From assembly GCF_025643335.1 (NCBI RefSeq), contig NZ_CP092489.1:4722501-4786500 (forward strand): a stretch of DNA of 64,000 bases, in the 5' to 3' direction. The stretch is from Endozoicomonas sp. Mp262. Lineage in GTDB: Bacteria; Pseudomonadota; Gammaproteobacteria; Pseudomonadales; Endozoicomonadaceae. The notes below the pieces were generated by a model. It was given only the letters and a program-made list of their open reading frames with translations, was not told where the DNA came from and ran no database searches. Position numbers and translations under genes: made by a program. How positions within the stretch are numbered: the stretch's first letter is position 1; each line of letters starts with the position of its first letter. Below, piece by piece: positions 54,822 through 63,279 of this stretch.

Positions 54822-57764
54822 CTATACACTACTTAGCAACTTACTTTCATCCCTTGGGTCAATACCCACCTGGACATTACCGCCCGGATATTCAAAACGG
54901 ATCACTTTATCGGGTGTTTTATTTGCCGGGCTTTTCTGCTTTGGTAGTGGTGTAACAGTGGCAGACTGTTCTTGCCGTTGCTGACGGGCATCCTGCCTTC
55001 GTTTTTCATCATAAATTTGGCGATTAAGGTTAAGAGCTTGCTGGATATTTTTTTGAGAGTTGTTATCACCGCTGGCCCTGGCCTCGGCTAATTGGCTTTG
55101 CAAATCCCGCTGCCGGGCCTGAAACTGTCGTTTTTCTATTTGCTCGTTTTTACCCTGCAATCTATCCAGTTCATTTTGCAGACTTTCCAGTGTGCTTTTG
55201 CTGCTATCTGCTAATCTTTCCATTCCAGCCTCGGCCTGCTGGATTGACTGGTTAAGCTGCTCCAGGCTTTGTTGATCCAGCAGATTCATTGTCGATGCAA
55301 ATGCTTTCCCCTGACTAATAAAGGCCTCCATACTAATCCGCCCTTCCCTGTAAGCCTGCATTAACTCAGTCAGGGTGATTTTCTGCTCAAGAAACTGCGT
55401 CTTTATATAAGCGACATTGGCTCCGGTATTTTTTAGCCAGTTATCAATACCTGTTGGATCAGCCGAGATAGTGTCTGCCAGTTTTTGGGCTTCATTCTGT
55501 GCGGCTGCAAGCTGCTCTTTCAGACTGGCAATATCATCCTGAGCGTGATTGGTCCGGCTATCATCCACTCCCTGCATTGATTCAAACGCATCCAGCGCCG
55601 CCGCACTCATTTCACCCAGCTCGTTAGTTAATCCTGAGTAATAATTGGATAATACCTCTGCTACGGAACCAGCCTCCTTGCCTATAGCCCATTGCTGACT
55701 GGCTGCATTTTTTGCAGCGCTACCAAAATCATCAGTAGCCTGTGAAGCCTGCTCTGTTTCTTCTGTCAGCTCCGCCATTTTTTTCTGGCTGGCTGCTAAT
55801 GCCTTGTTGTAATCCTGTTGGGTTAGAATGCCTTGCTGGAAACTCTGAACCAGTACCACACCCATATCAGCCAGCTCAGCTTTTGTTTCTGCACTATTGA
55901 TGGCTTTCAGGGCTTGTGAAATATCAGCAAAAGAATTTTTAGCGGTTGCAGCTGTCTCTTCCAGGCTTTCCTGAACATCGGCCTGATCCTGCTTTATTGT
56001 TTCAGTGGTTGCTTTGCTTTCAGTACGAACCGCCTGTTGTGCCTGCTGGTTGGTTGCAGTGAAGGCTTCAGTGATACCGCCAAAGGCTGCCTGTATATCC
56101 TCCGCATCCTGCTTTATTTCATCAGCAAACTGGTCACCCATAGCTTGCATGGCAGCCTGTATTTCTGCTGCTCTGGCTGCCAGCTCATCGGCTTTAAGCA
56201 ATGAGAACAACTGTTCAGCCCCTTTTGCCGCCTGACTGAAGACCGAACTCACCGCCAAGCCGAAGGCTTTAACAGACAGGGTAAAGCCATTAAAAAACAG
56301 CTTGAGGCCATTACCGGTTAAGGTGAAGGCTTTATTAAGCCCGGCCAGTGTTGAGCTAATAGTATCGCTGGCACTTTTTACCCTTGTGACCACGTCATCA
56401 AAAGTAATCCCGGCAAAGTTGGCTTTGATGGCCTCACCCATCTGGACAAAGGCATTGCTGACCGACTGCGCCAGTTTGGACAGACGACCATCATCACTCA
56501 TTCGGGCTATTTGTTCAGCCATGGCTTTTAACTGAGCCTTGGCGTAATCCAGCGCCCCGCTTTGAGCCACTTCATCAAGAAAATTCTGCCAGCTGTCTTT
56601 CAGATTACTGACATAGCCGGATAGCAGGCTCATATTATCCGCTGCTGAACCCGCCGCACTTTTACCAATTTCATCAATCAGCAGTTTGATGGTTTCCTGG
56701 CCGAGCTTGCCTGCGGTGGAGAGCTTTTGAAGTTCCTGGACATTTTTACCGGTGGCCTTTTCCAGCAATGACCAGACCGGCACACCCCGTTCCACTAACT
56801 GCAAGATTTCCTCACCTTGCAACTTTTGTTTCGCCCATGCCTGACCCACGGCTAAGGTGATACCGTTCAGCCGTTCCATGCCACCGCCGAGCTTGGATGC
56901 CTGGTCGACAATGGCCTGCATGGTGCCATCCATAGGATCAAGGCCAAAAGCTTTCAGGCGGACAAAGGATTCGGCTACTTGCCCAAGCTGATAGGGAGTG
57001 TCCCGTGTGAATTGCTTAATCCACTGAACTGCCGCTTCACCCTGCTCAACGGAACCCATCACGGCATTAAGCTGCACCCGCAGACGTTCAAATTGATCGC
57101 CGGTTGCCAGTAATCCGCTAATGGCTCGCTTCAAACCATAAAGCCCAACGGTTGCACCGACTAGTGCCGCAAAGCGCCCTGATAACCGTTGCAGGCTACC
57201 TGATGCCCGGTCTGCATCTTTTGATAACTTGCTGAACGACTGGTTTTTGATATTGCGGGCAGTGCTTTTTACCCGGCTATTTAGGGTTTCAAAAGCTGTA
57301 CTGGTTTGTTTGAGCTCCTTCTGTAATTTATTTTGCTGTGCCGTCAGGTTTCGATTGGAAAGACCTGCATCTTTTAAGCCATTGCGTAACTGACCCAGTT
57401 TCTCCCGCTGTTTCTGATAGGACTGGTTAGCCGCAATAACTGATTTTCTGGCCGCCTCTAATGACCGCTGCATCTGGCGGGAAGGCTTATCAGCATTGCT
57501 ATACTCCCTCGCCAGCCGTTCAATCTTTTCCTCTGCCTCCCGATAGGCTTTGCCTGCATCCCGCACCACCTGAGTCTGACTTTTAAAAGACGATAACAGC
57601 TTGTCCTGTTGTTGCAGGTCAGACAGTCTGGTTTTTAGCTGGCGAGCTTCTTCCCTGAGTTTTTCAAGGGATGAGGCCGACTGGCTAACCGGGCGAGACA
57701 GGGCATCCCTCGCCTTTAAAACCAGCTGGATTGCAGATTGTTTGATTGAGGAGATAATAGTTAC
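54822..57764 (-). CDS. Tape measure protein, start codon uncertain
   Basis: Tail length-determining protein. From a GTG at 57569 it has 915 residues, but the frame is open up to 57764 and the extension is protein-like (IQLVLKARDALSRPVSQ, SLEKLREEARQLKTRLSDLQ), matching the usual N-terminus of such proteins. No ATG, GTG or TTG occurs in that extension. N-terminal coiled coils are followed by a tape-measure domain (RLRVQLNAVMGSVEQGEAAV, LQGEEILQLVERGVPVWSLL), hydrophobic helices (GLKLFFNGFTLSVKAFGLAV) and long C-terminal coiled coils. The true 5' end may have been lost when the upstream cargo arrived, or an ATT start is used. Confidence 0.78.
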   Translation of the reverse strand, partial: VTIISSIKQSAIQLVLKARDALSRPVSQSASSLEKLREEARQLKTRLSDLQQQDKLLSSFKSQTQVVRDAGKAYREAEEKIERLAREYSNADKPSRQMQRSLEAARKSVIAANQSYQKQREKLGQLRNGLKDAGLSNRNLTAQQNKLQKELKQTSTAFETLNSRVKSTARNIKNQSFSKLSKDADRASGSLQRLSGRFAALVGATVGLYGLKRAISGLLATGDQFERLRVQLNAVMGSVEQGEAAVQWIKQFTRDTPYQLGQVAESFVRLKAFGLDPMDGTMQAIVDQASKLGGGMERLNGITLAVGQAWAKQKLQGEEILQLVERGVPVWSLLEKATGKNVQELQKLSTAGKLGQETIKLLIDEIGKSAAGSAADNMSLLSGYVSNLKDSWQNFLDEVAQSGALDYAKAQLKAMAEQIARMSDDGRLSKLAQSVSNAFVQMGEAIKANFAGITFDDVVTRVKSASDTISSTLAGLNKAFTLTGNGLKLFFNGFTLSVKAFGLAVSSVFSQAAKGAEQLFSLLKADELAARAAEIQAAMQAMGDQFADEIKQDAEDIQAAFGGITEAFTATNQQAQQAVRTESKATTETIKQDQADVQESLEETAATAKNSFADISQALKAINSAETKAELADMGVVLVQSFQQGILTQQDYNKALAASQKKMAELTEETEQASQATDDFGSAAKNAASQQWAIGKEAGSVAEVLSNYYSGLTNELGEMSAAALDAFESMQGVDDSRTNHAQDDIASLKEQLAAAQNEAQKLADTISADPTGIDNWLKNTGANVAYIKTQFLEQKITLTELMQAYREGRISMEAFISQGKAFASTMNLLDQQSLEQLNQSIQQAEAGMERLADSSKSTLESLQNELDRLQGKNEQIEKRQFQARQRDLQSQLAEARASGDNNSQKNIQQALNLNRQIYDEKRRQDARQQRQEQSATVTPLPKQKSPANKTPDKVIRFEYPGGNVQVGIDPRDESKLLSSV

Positions 57765-57775
57765 CTATGTTACGG

Positions 57776-58249
57776 TTAATTATGCGAATCAAGCTCTTTT
57801 TTCTTTAAACCTGTCACAATACCATTGAAATTAACTGACCCAACACTCGTAGCACTTTCAACGTAAGAAACTGATAGTAAATCATCATCTGTCAAATCAT
57901 TTTCTGAAATACACTGTGCATCGATACGCAGCACTAATACATTACCGTCTTCAGTTGATTCTGAAATTAAACCGCTGAAGCTATTGGGAAATTCTTCTTC
58001 TTTTTCTTTATATGATACAATATCTCCAGCATTAAAAACGTACTGAACATTTTGAAGCCACTGATTATTGCCACCTTCTTTAAGTTTTTCTTTATCTTTT
58101 ATCAGTAATAAAATCCCATAATTACCATCAGGAATATCCATTGTTTGAATGACAGTTTTTCCTTCAACTATTTCAAAAATTACCTCATCTCCAAAGCAAG
58201 GGATATAAAAAACCATTAAGAAAAAAAATGGAAATAGTTTGTTTTTCAT
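57776..58249 (-). CDS. Exported protein of unknown function inside the tail operon
   Basis: Protein of about 157 residues with a signal peptide (MKNKLFPFFFLMVFYIPCFG, then DEVIFEIVEG). It is AT-rich and not recognised; the mature part has many Asp and Glu and a hydrophobic strand GNYGILLLIK. The ATG at 58249 is used because it begins the signal peptide; the frame opens at 58315 inside the neighbouring IS. It occupies the place between tail tube and tape measure where the tail-assembly chaperone genes are expected. Confidence 0.6.
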   Translation of the reverse strand: MKNKLFPFFFLMVFYIPCFGDEVIFEIVEGKTVIQTMDIPDGNYGILLLIKDKEKLKEGGNNQWLQNVQYVFNAGDIVSYKEKEEEFPNSFSGLISESTEDGNVLVLRIDAQCISENDLTDDDLLSVSYVESATSVGSVNFNGIVTGLKKKELDSHN

Positions 58250-58351
58250 GAGGATTCCAGCGAACTCAACAAAAATATGAACTCTACTTATAGTCCTCGA
58301 CTTTAGAGTTACCAAAGAACAATAGTACGATTTTCATCTGAAATCGGTTAA

Positions 58352-58390
58352 TAGCAACCATCTCCAAACAAAATACAAAGATGGTTGCTA
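58352..58390 (+). repeat. 12-bp perfect hairpin overlapping the transposase start
   Basis: TAGCAACCATCT (58352-58363) pairs with AGATGGTTGCTA (58379-58390). The right arm contains the first possible ATG of the transposase. In long transcripts entering from outside the element the hairpin would hide the start, a known way for insertion sequences to limit expression by read-through. Confidence 0.75.
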
Positions 58391-59706
58391 TGCTCACTTC
58401 AGATCATAAAGAGATCCTCCGGGAGCTTGCCTTATATACAACGTTTCTTGCTTCAGCGCTATCCCCAACAGCAGTACCTACGTTCTGCGAACTTCTTTTT
58501 GGCTGCATGCTATCCGGGCAAGGCTTTGTCACTCAGGCGCTGTTATCTATTAATAACTTTCAATGCGTATGGAGCAGTTACCACCATTGGCTCTCTCAAG
58601 GCAAGTGGCGGTGGAGGAGCCTCGCATGCCGGCTCATTCAGCTGGTATGCTCAAAAGTACCACGGGGTGAACTTATCAACATTGGTCTTGATGATTGGGT
58701 GGTGGAGCGTTTTTCTGACAAGGCTCCCGCTTGCCGAACCCATCACCAGCACAGTAAAAAAAGGAACCGGCCAACGTATATCTGGGGACAATGCTGGGTA
58801 TCCCTGGCTGTTGTATTTGAGCGGGCTAAAGATGAAGTATTTACTGCCATCCCTGTGCTTTCCTTTCCATCTCCTGCTTCAGGCAATGCCAGTAAGCTAA
58901 AAATCGCTGTTGCCATGCTAAAAGTAGTGAGGCAAGAGGTGAAGGTGCAAGGACTGCGCTTGCTGACAGACTGTTGGTATATGAACTGGACGCTAATGCA
59001 ACCCGTTCTGGAAATGGGCTATGAAGTAGTAGGGCAAATCCCGTTAAACCGGGCATTGTATGCCTTACCGTTGGAGTCCACTGCAAAAAAACGTGGGCGA
59101 CCCAAAAAGTATGGCATCAAAATGACGCCCCCGGAAGTGGAGAAGCTACCGGAATATCAAACAACCGTAAGAATATACGGCAGATTTCGAAAGATACGTT
59201 ATCGCACCCGGGTATGTCGGGCTCGCTTCCTGAAAGGCCGCAAGGTTCGGGTTGTCTGGGGTCGGTTTGAAAATGATAAAGGACTGACAGAAAGCCGTAT
59301 ATTCATTGCAACCAATACTGGACTTGAAGGTATAGACATCCTTCGTATTTATGCGAAAAGATGGCCGGTTGAACCCATGTTTCAGCAAATTAAACATTCA
59401 TTTGGTTGCCGCCAGTTATGGCAGCAAAAGCTGAGAACTCTGTTGCGGTGGATGCATCTGAAGATGGCTGGATACGCATTATTGCAACTGTTGACCGTCT
59501 GTAAAAATCAAGCAAGCGTGGGCATTTCAAGGATTCCTTGGCGGGATCAGGATACAACCACCGCTGGCATGCTAAGATTTGCACTCGCAGGAATTATCCC
59601 CAGATTACCTATTCGTGAGGGCTGGAACCGATATAGCCAAAAATATGAGTTCAATTTTAATAGTTTGACTGACGGAATAGTCAAAGAAAAGAAAAAAGCG
59701 GCATAA
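58381..59706 (+). CDS. IS4-like transposase
   Basis: DDE transposase of 441 residues. The first acidic residue is likely in INIGLDDWVVER, the second in LRLLTDCWYMNW, and the third in IYAKRWPVEPMFQQIKHSFG, which fits the Tyr-2-Arg-3-Glu-6-Lys signature. The starts at 58381 and 58390 are both possible; the first lies within the hairpin arm. The frame is intact and fills the element. Confidence 0.9.
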   Translation: MVAMLTSDHKEILRELALYTTFLASALSPTAVPTFCELLFGCMLSGQGFVTQALLSINNFQCVWSSYHHWLSQGKWRWRSLACRLIQLVCSKVPRGELINIGLDDWVVERFSDKAPACRTHHQHSKKRNRPTYIWGQCWVSLAVVFERAKDEVFTAIPVLSFPSPASGNASKLKIAVAMLKVVRQEVKVQGLRLLTDCWYMNWTLMQPVLEMGYEVVGQIPLNRALYALPLESTAKKRGRPKKYGIKMTPPEVEKLPEYQTTVRIYGRFRKIRYRTRVCRARFLKGRKVRVVWGRFENDKGLTESRIFIATNTGLEGIDILRIYAKRWPVEPMFQQIKHSFGCRQLWQQKLRTLLRWMHLKMAGYALLQLLTVCKNQASVGISRIPWRDQDTTTAGMLRFALAGIIPRLPIREGWNRYSQKYEFNFNSLTDGIVKEKKKAA

Positions 59707-59839
59707 ATAGCGGCAACAACGCAATAATCAAGAATAATACCGAATCTGAAAAAACGTTTGGATGTATTTTTGCACACAATTTTTAAAATATAACCAAACG
59801 TTCATGTCATACTAACTCTAAAGTTAAGCTTATAGTCGA

Positions 59840-60583
59840 TCATCCTGCTAAATCAATCTGCATAAACTGACTTAAGCCATTGCCGCTGATAGTGGTATCT
59901 GCCAGTACATCCAGTTGCAGGGTAATATTGGCAAAGTCATCACTGATAAAGCCCAGGTTTTGCACCGGGCTAAATTTCACCCGGTGAACCCGGATATTAA
60001 ACGGGCTGCCTTCCTGGGCATCATTCAAGCCCTCCATAAACAACACAAACTCTTTACCCGAATTCACCAGCGCCTGCACCATACTGGCAGCCACCGGCGT
60101 ATAGCTGACTTTGACGCCCTGATTATCAATACCACCGCCATCAACCACCTTGATGCCACTGGCAACCCGGACATAATCATCCCCTTCGGTGAGTACTGTA
60201 TCCAGGGAGTCTTTGACGGTAATGGATTGACTGCTATCGGGCAGCTTATCGAAAGGGATCAGTTCATCGGCAATACCAAACGAAGCCTGCTCTTCATCAA
60301 CCACCGGGGTAACCGCCACACTTTCAATGCCAGCGCGAAGGGCTAAAGCAAGATTGTCTGAGGTAAAATCATGGGCATTTAAAGAAGCAGTCACACCCGA
60401 AACCCGGCTGAGGACATTACGATTGCCGCCACCACCCAGATAATTTTTTAACTCTTTCCGATCTTCTTCAAAACTGAAAGTAAACTCACTGACGTTGCCA
60501 ATGGGCAATAAAGGCGCGCTTTTATCATAGGGCTGGATATGAATCTGACCCGCACCAATAAAACTACGTTCTTGTAGGCTCAT
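59840..60583 (-). CDS. Major tail tube protein (P2)
   Basis: Complete 247-residue tail tube (gpV-position) protein. N-terminus MSLQERSFIGAGQIHIQPYD, a Gly-rich loop (KNYLGGGGNRNVLS) and a beta-sandwich core (SPFNIRVHRVKFSPVQNL, FANITLQLDVLADTTISG) fit phage tube subunits. The gene follows the U-like terminator gene as in lambda. Its end lies close to the IS4-like element, but the reading frame is complete. Confidence 0.82.
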   Translation of the reverse strand: MSLQERSFIGAGQIHIQPYDKSAPLLPIGNVSEFTFSFEEDRKELKNYLGGGGNRNVLSRVSGVTASLNAHDFTSDNLALALRAGIESVAVTPVVDEEQASFGIADELIPFDKLPDSSQSITVKDSLDTVLTEGDDYVRVASGIKVVDGGGIDNQGVKVSYTPVAASMVQALVNSGKEFVLFMEGLNDAQEGSPFNIRVHRVKFSPVQNLGFISDDFANITLQLDVLADTTISGNGLSQFMQIDLAG

Positions 60584-60615
60584 ATAAACAATCCTTGTTG
60601 GTGTTTTGAGGGAAT

Positions 60616-61026
60616 TTAAAGAATGGCTTCCACCGTCAAGGTGATATCCGCAAAGGACAACTGACTGTGGCCAGGGGCTATATCAAATTCGGTTTCGCTG
60701 AGGCTGTGTTTAATAGACGCCGGGCAGAGTTTTTCGTTCAGGGGGAAGACCTCCCTCACCTGCCGGGCATACCGCAATAATTCCAGGGTGGTCTCAGCCT
60801 GTGTTTTGACGGCTACGCTGATGATAAATGAGAACTGATAGCGGGCTTTGCTACCCTGGCGATTGATTTCACGCAATGTCTCCAGCTGCACCAGAATCAC
60901 CGGAAACTGATCGCCATTATCGATGCCCGTGGCTGAATAACCGAGGCGCACATTGTCTATCACAGTAGCCAACTGACCGGTAATGGCATCAACAATGATG
61001 GCTTCAGGACTCAATATGGAAGGCAT
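60616..61026 (-). CDS. Tail terminator-like protein, gpU position (P2)
   Basis: Protein of 136 residues, nearly identical to the one at 299-709 except for a few positions such as VIDNVRLGYSATG in place of VIDNVLLGYSATG. It should cap the tail tube and form the head-binding surface. It overlaps the upstream Z-like gene by 23 bp. The assignment rests on position between Z-like and tube genes and on length. Confidence 0.75.
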   Translation of the reverse strand: MPSILSPEAIIVDAITGQLATVIDNVRLGYSATGIDNGDQFPVILVQLETLREINRQGSKARYQFSFIISVAVKTQAETTLELLRYARQVREVFPLNEKLCPASIKHSLSETEFDIAPGHSQLSFADITLTVEAIL

Positions 61027-61624
61027 AATGGAGCTCCTGCTTCACCAGGGTGATGTAACGTTGTTCAAGTGATGGCTCAATGTCCTTTAATGCCCGCGCC
61101 GCATCGTCATGAAAGCTGTTCTTCTCCAGTTTAATGGGCAACCCCATCCACATCATGCGTCCCTGGCGACGAGAGCGCACATACCGATGACGCCATTCTT
61201 TTTTACGCTGAAATACCTGAGCACCATCGCCTGTTAAGCGCGGTACAATAAAGGCTCCCTGCCAGAATAGTCTGCCGGTTTTAACGCCTTTCGCCATCCG
61301 CTGGGGTTTGCCGTAATAATGCGCTGCAATCTCATTGGTACCGACAAAAATACCCAGTGTGTAGGCGTTGACCACCACATTGCCCGAGGGACCATAACTG
61401 GGGGTATAGAGTTTAACCTTCAACCTTCTGAGTTTTTTTAGCTGCTTCTGGGTAATCGGGTGGGCACGGCTGATCGCCCTTAATACCTGCCGTTCTGCAT
61501 AGTTGGACAACTTGCGCATGGCCCGATGAACCGCTTTGCTGACCTTGTCCGGAGCCTGGGCAAACTCACCTTGTAATCGTTCCAGTTCTCCATCAATCCA
61601 GAGGGTATAGCTGTCACTGCTCAT
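61004..61624 (-). CDS. Minor tail protein Z-like (P2)
   Basis: Protein of 206 residues related to prophage minor tail protein Z. Beyond the first 45 residues it is almost identical to the copy at 687-1307, while the N-terminus (SDSYTLWIDGELERLQGEFA) differs more. The 11-bp overlap with the upstream gene is the same in both copies, which fixes the start at 61624. Confidence 0.8.
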   Translation of the reverse strand: MSSDSYTLWIDGELERLQGEFAQAPDKVSKAVHRAMRKLSNYAERQVLRAISRAHPITQKQLKKLRRLKVKLYTPSYGPSGNVVVNAYTLGIFVGTNEIAAHYYGKPQRMAKGVKTGRLFWQGAFIVPRLTGDGAQVFQRKKEWRHRYVRSRRQGRMMWMGLPIKLEKNSFHDDAARALKDIEPSLEQRYITLVKQELHYAFHIES

Positions 61625-61907
61625 GGAGATTCCAGGTCACAAACTGGCCATCGTCTTTTAGCTTTCGATCCACTCGCCAGGTTTGCCCATCACGAATCAC
61701 CTGATCACCTCGACGCAGGACAATATGGCGAGCCAGCCGGACTGTGGTCACGCATTGCATCACCTGATCAAACCCGTTAACCGGCTCCAGGGTTGAACGT
61801 ACAATGCCGTAGCAACTGACCGACTCGCCACTCCCATGGTTAATGGTCACAGGCACACCCCAGGTGGCCTGCACTGCTTCCCCCAGCGCCTTTAACTCAT
61901 CTTGCAT
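61614..61907 (-). CDS. Head-tail attachment protein, FII position (P2)
   Basis: Protein of 97 residues starting with ATG at 61907. Its last 25 residues nearly equal those of the P1 gene; the N-terminal part (LGEAVQATWGVPVTINHGSG) is clearly different, so the two genes exchanged or diverged in the N-terminal segment. This protein likely sits between portal and tail in the completed connector. Confidence 0.65.
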   Translation of the reverse strand: MQDELKALGEAVQATWGVPVTINHGSGESVSCYGIVRSTLEPVNGFDQVMQCVTTVRLARHIVLRRGDQVIRDGQTWRVDRKLKDDGQFVTWNLHEQ

Positions 61908-62887
61908 TTGATCACCGCACGGGGCTTCAAACAGATAGGCAGTGGATTGGATTGCGTGTGCAGCTGCACTCCTTTATCAAAATCCAACACTTTCTGTTTG
62001 GCATAGCGGGGTAAGCCGATGGTGTTGACCGTCTCAATAAAATCTGCCGGAGCAAACCAGGTTTTAAAGATGCTGGTACCTTCTGGAATCACATAGGCTT
62101 CATCCGGTTTGATAAACGGCATATCACCCACCTGCCCCCGATACTCTTCCCAGTCAATATCGCCAAAGCGAAAACCGGCCTTGGGATCATTGCGTAAAAG
62201 AGCACTGTCCTGAAAACGCAGGTAGGCTTCTTTGACATAAGGATGCCCCACCAACCCATCGTAAAAGTCGGTGCCGCAAAACGCTCTTAACCCTGAATAA
62301 GGTTGTGCACCCAGGGCTTTATCGACTTTTCGGCGCAGCTTGACAGACTCAATGCGCACATCGGTCAGCTCATCAGTAAACTTGTAGGTATGGGTTTGCT
62401 GCTGTACCCCAAACTCCTGGAACAGGTCGTAGATAATGGTGCTGCCATCCCCATCCAGAATCTGCCCTTTGATCGCTCCAAGGCGTAAATGCTCCAGAGT
62501 CACTTCATGGTTGGCATTCATATCCGCCAGCCGTTGATTGACCACCGTCTTTACCCCTTCCAGGGCACTTTCTGAGCCAAACGCCCGCACATTGCGCACC
62601 TCATCGGCAACAACGGTGGCATCGTAGGGAATATGGGGAATCACAAAGCTGCGCACCTGTCGCTTACGGCCTTTGGCCTGAGGTGCAGGCGCACCCCGCT
62701 CAGCCGTTGACAGCAGGATCAACTCGCCATTGCGCGATTCAACCACCACCGTCGTGGTGTTAATGCCGCTTTCAGCAAACAGGCCCAATGAACCAATACG
62801 CCCCGGTTTATAGGGCTGATCATTGATGGTTGCCGTCAGGCTGGTCAGACTGAAGGCATCATCATTAAATATATCCAGCAAACTCAT
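61892..62887 (-). CDS. Major capsid protein, lambda gpE family (P2)
   Basis: Protein of 331 residues of the phage major capsid protein E family, equal in length to the P1 copy and differing at scattered sites (for example TINDQPYKPGRIGSLGLF). It contains RSFVIPHIPYD and the C-terminal PICLKPRAVIKC. The ATG overlaps the upstream decoration gene stop by 4 bp. Confidence 0.92.
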   Translation of the reverse strand: MSLLDIFNDDAFSLTSLTATINDQPYKPGRIGSLGLFAESGINTTTVVVESRNGELILLSTAERGAPAPQAKGRKRQVRSFVIPHIPYDATVVADEVRNVRAFGSESALEGVKTVVNQRLADMNANHEVTLEHLRLGAIKGQILDGDGSTIIYDLFQEFGVQQQTHTYKFTDELTDVRIESVKLRRKVDKALGAQPYSGLRAFCGTDFYDGLVGHPYVKEAYLRFQDSALLRNDPKAGFRFGDIDWEEYRGQVGDMPFIKPDEAYVIPEGTSIFKTWFAPADFIETVNTIGLPRYAKQKVLDFDKGVQLHTQSNPLPICLKPRAVIKCKMS

Positions 62888-63264
62888 GGTTGCTCTCCCT
62901 GTCGTAAGATAATGTCCACTGCTTTCAACGCTTCAACAGCCGCTGCCTGTTGTTCTTCGGTAATCGCTGCGGGCCAGATCAATAATCGCTCATCGACTTC
63001 TGCCAGACGGGCAATGATCACCCCCTCTTTGCCAGTACTGCCGGTACGCTCATGATCCCAAAGGATACCCACCGCTACCTGCAAACCGTTATCAGCGGTG
63101 AGATCCAGTGGCCCATAAGTGCCCGTTGCGGTTTCTTTACCAAGCACTGTGCCCGGCAGCAGGGTCAACTCCGCAACCAGTGCGACACACTCCCGGCTGA
63201 TACTGTTATTTCCTTCAGACACAATGAATTCGCCGGTATGAACCGGCTCGGTTTGCACAGGCAT
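62884..63264 (-). CDS. Head decoration protein, lambda gpD family (P2)
   Basis: Protein of 126 residues that trims and stabilises the capsid surface. It has HTGEFIVSEGNNSISR, LLPGTVLGKETATGTYGPLD and a beta body like the P1 copy, with more changes in the C-terminal third (TEEQQAAAVEALKAVDIILR). Confidence 0.9.
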   Translation of the reverse strand: MPVQTEPVHTGEFIVSEGNNSISRECVALVAELTLLPGTVLGKETATGTYGPLDLTADNGLQVAVGILWDHERTGSTGKEGVIIARLAEVDERLLIWPAAITEEQQAAAVEALKAVDIILRQGEQP

Positions 63265-63279
63265 AGTGGTTTCCTTATG

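Larger units (their letters stand above)
58296..59828 (+). mobile_element. IS4-like (YREK) insertion sequence, 1,533 bp
   Basis: Inverted ends CTCGACTTTAGAGTTA (58296-58311) and, on the other strand, CTTAACTTTAGAGTTA (59813-59828) agree at 14 of 16 positions. A 9-bp duplication CTTATAGTC flanks it at 58287-58295 and 59829-59837. It sits between the tail tube gene and the exported cargo gene, and its transposase runs against the tail genes. Confidence 0.92.
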
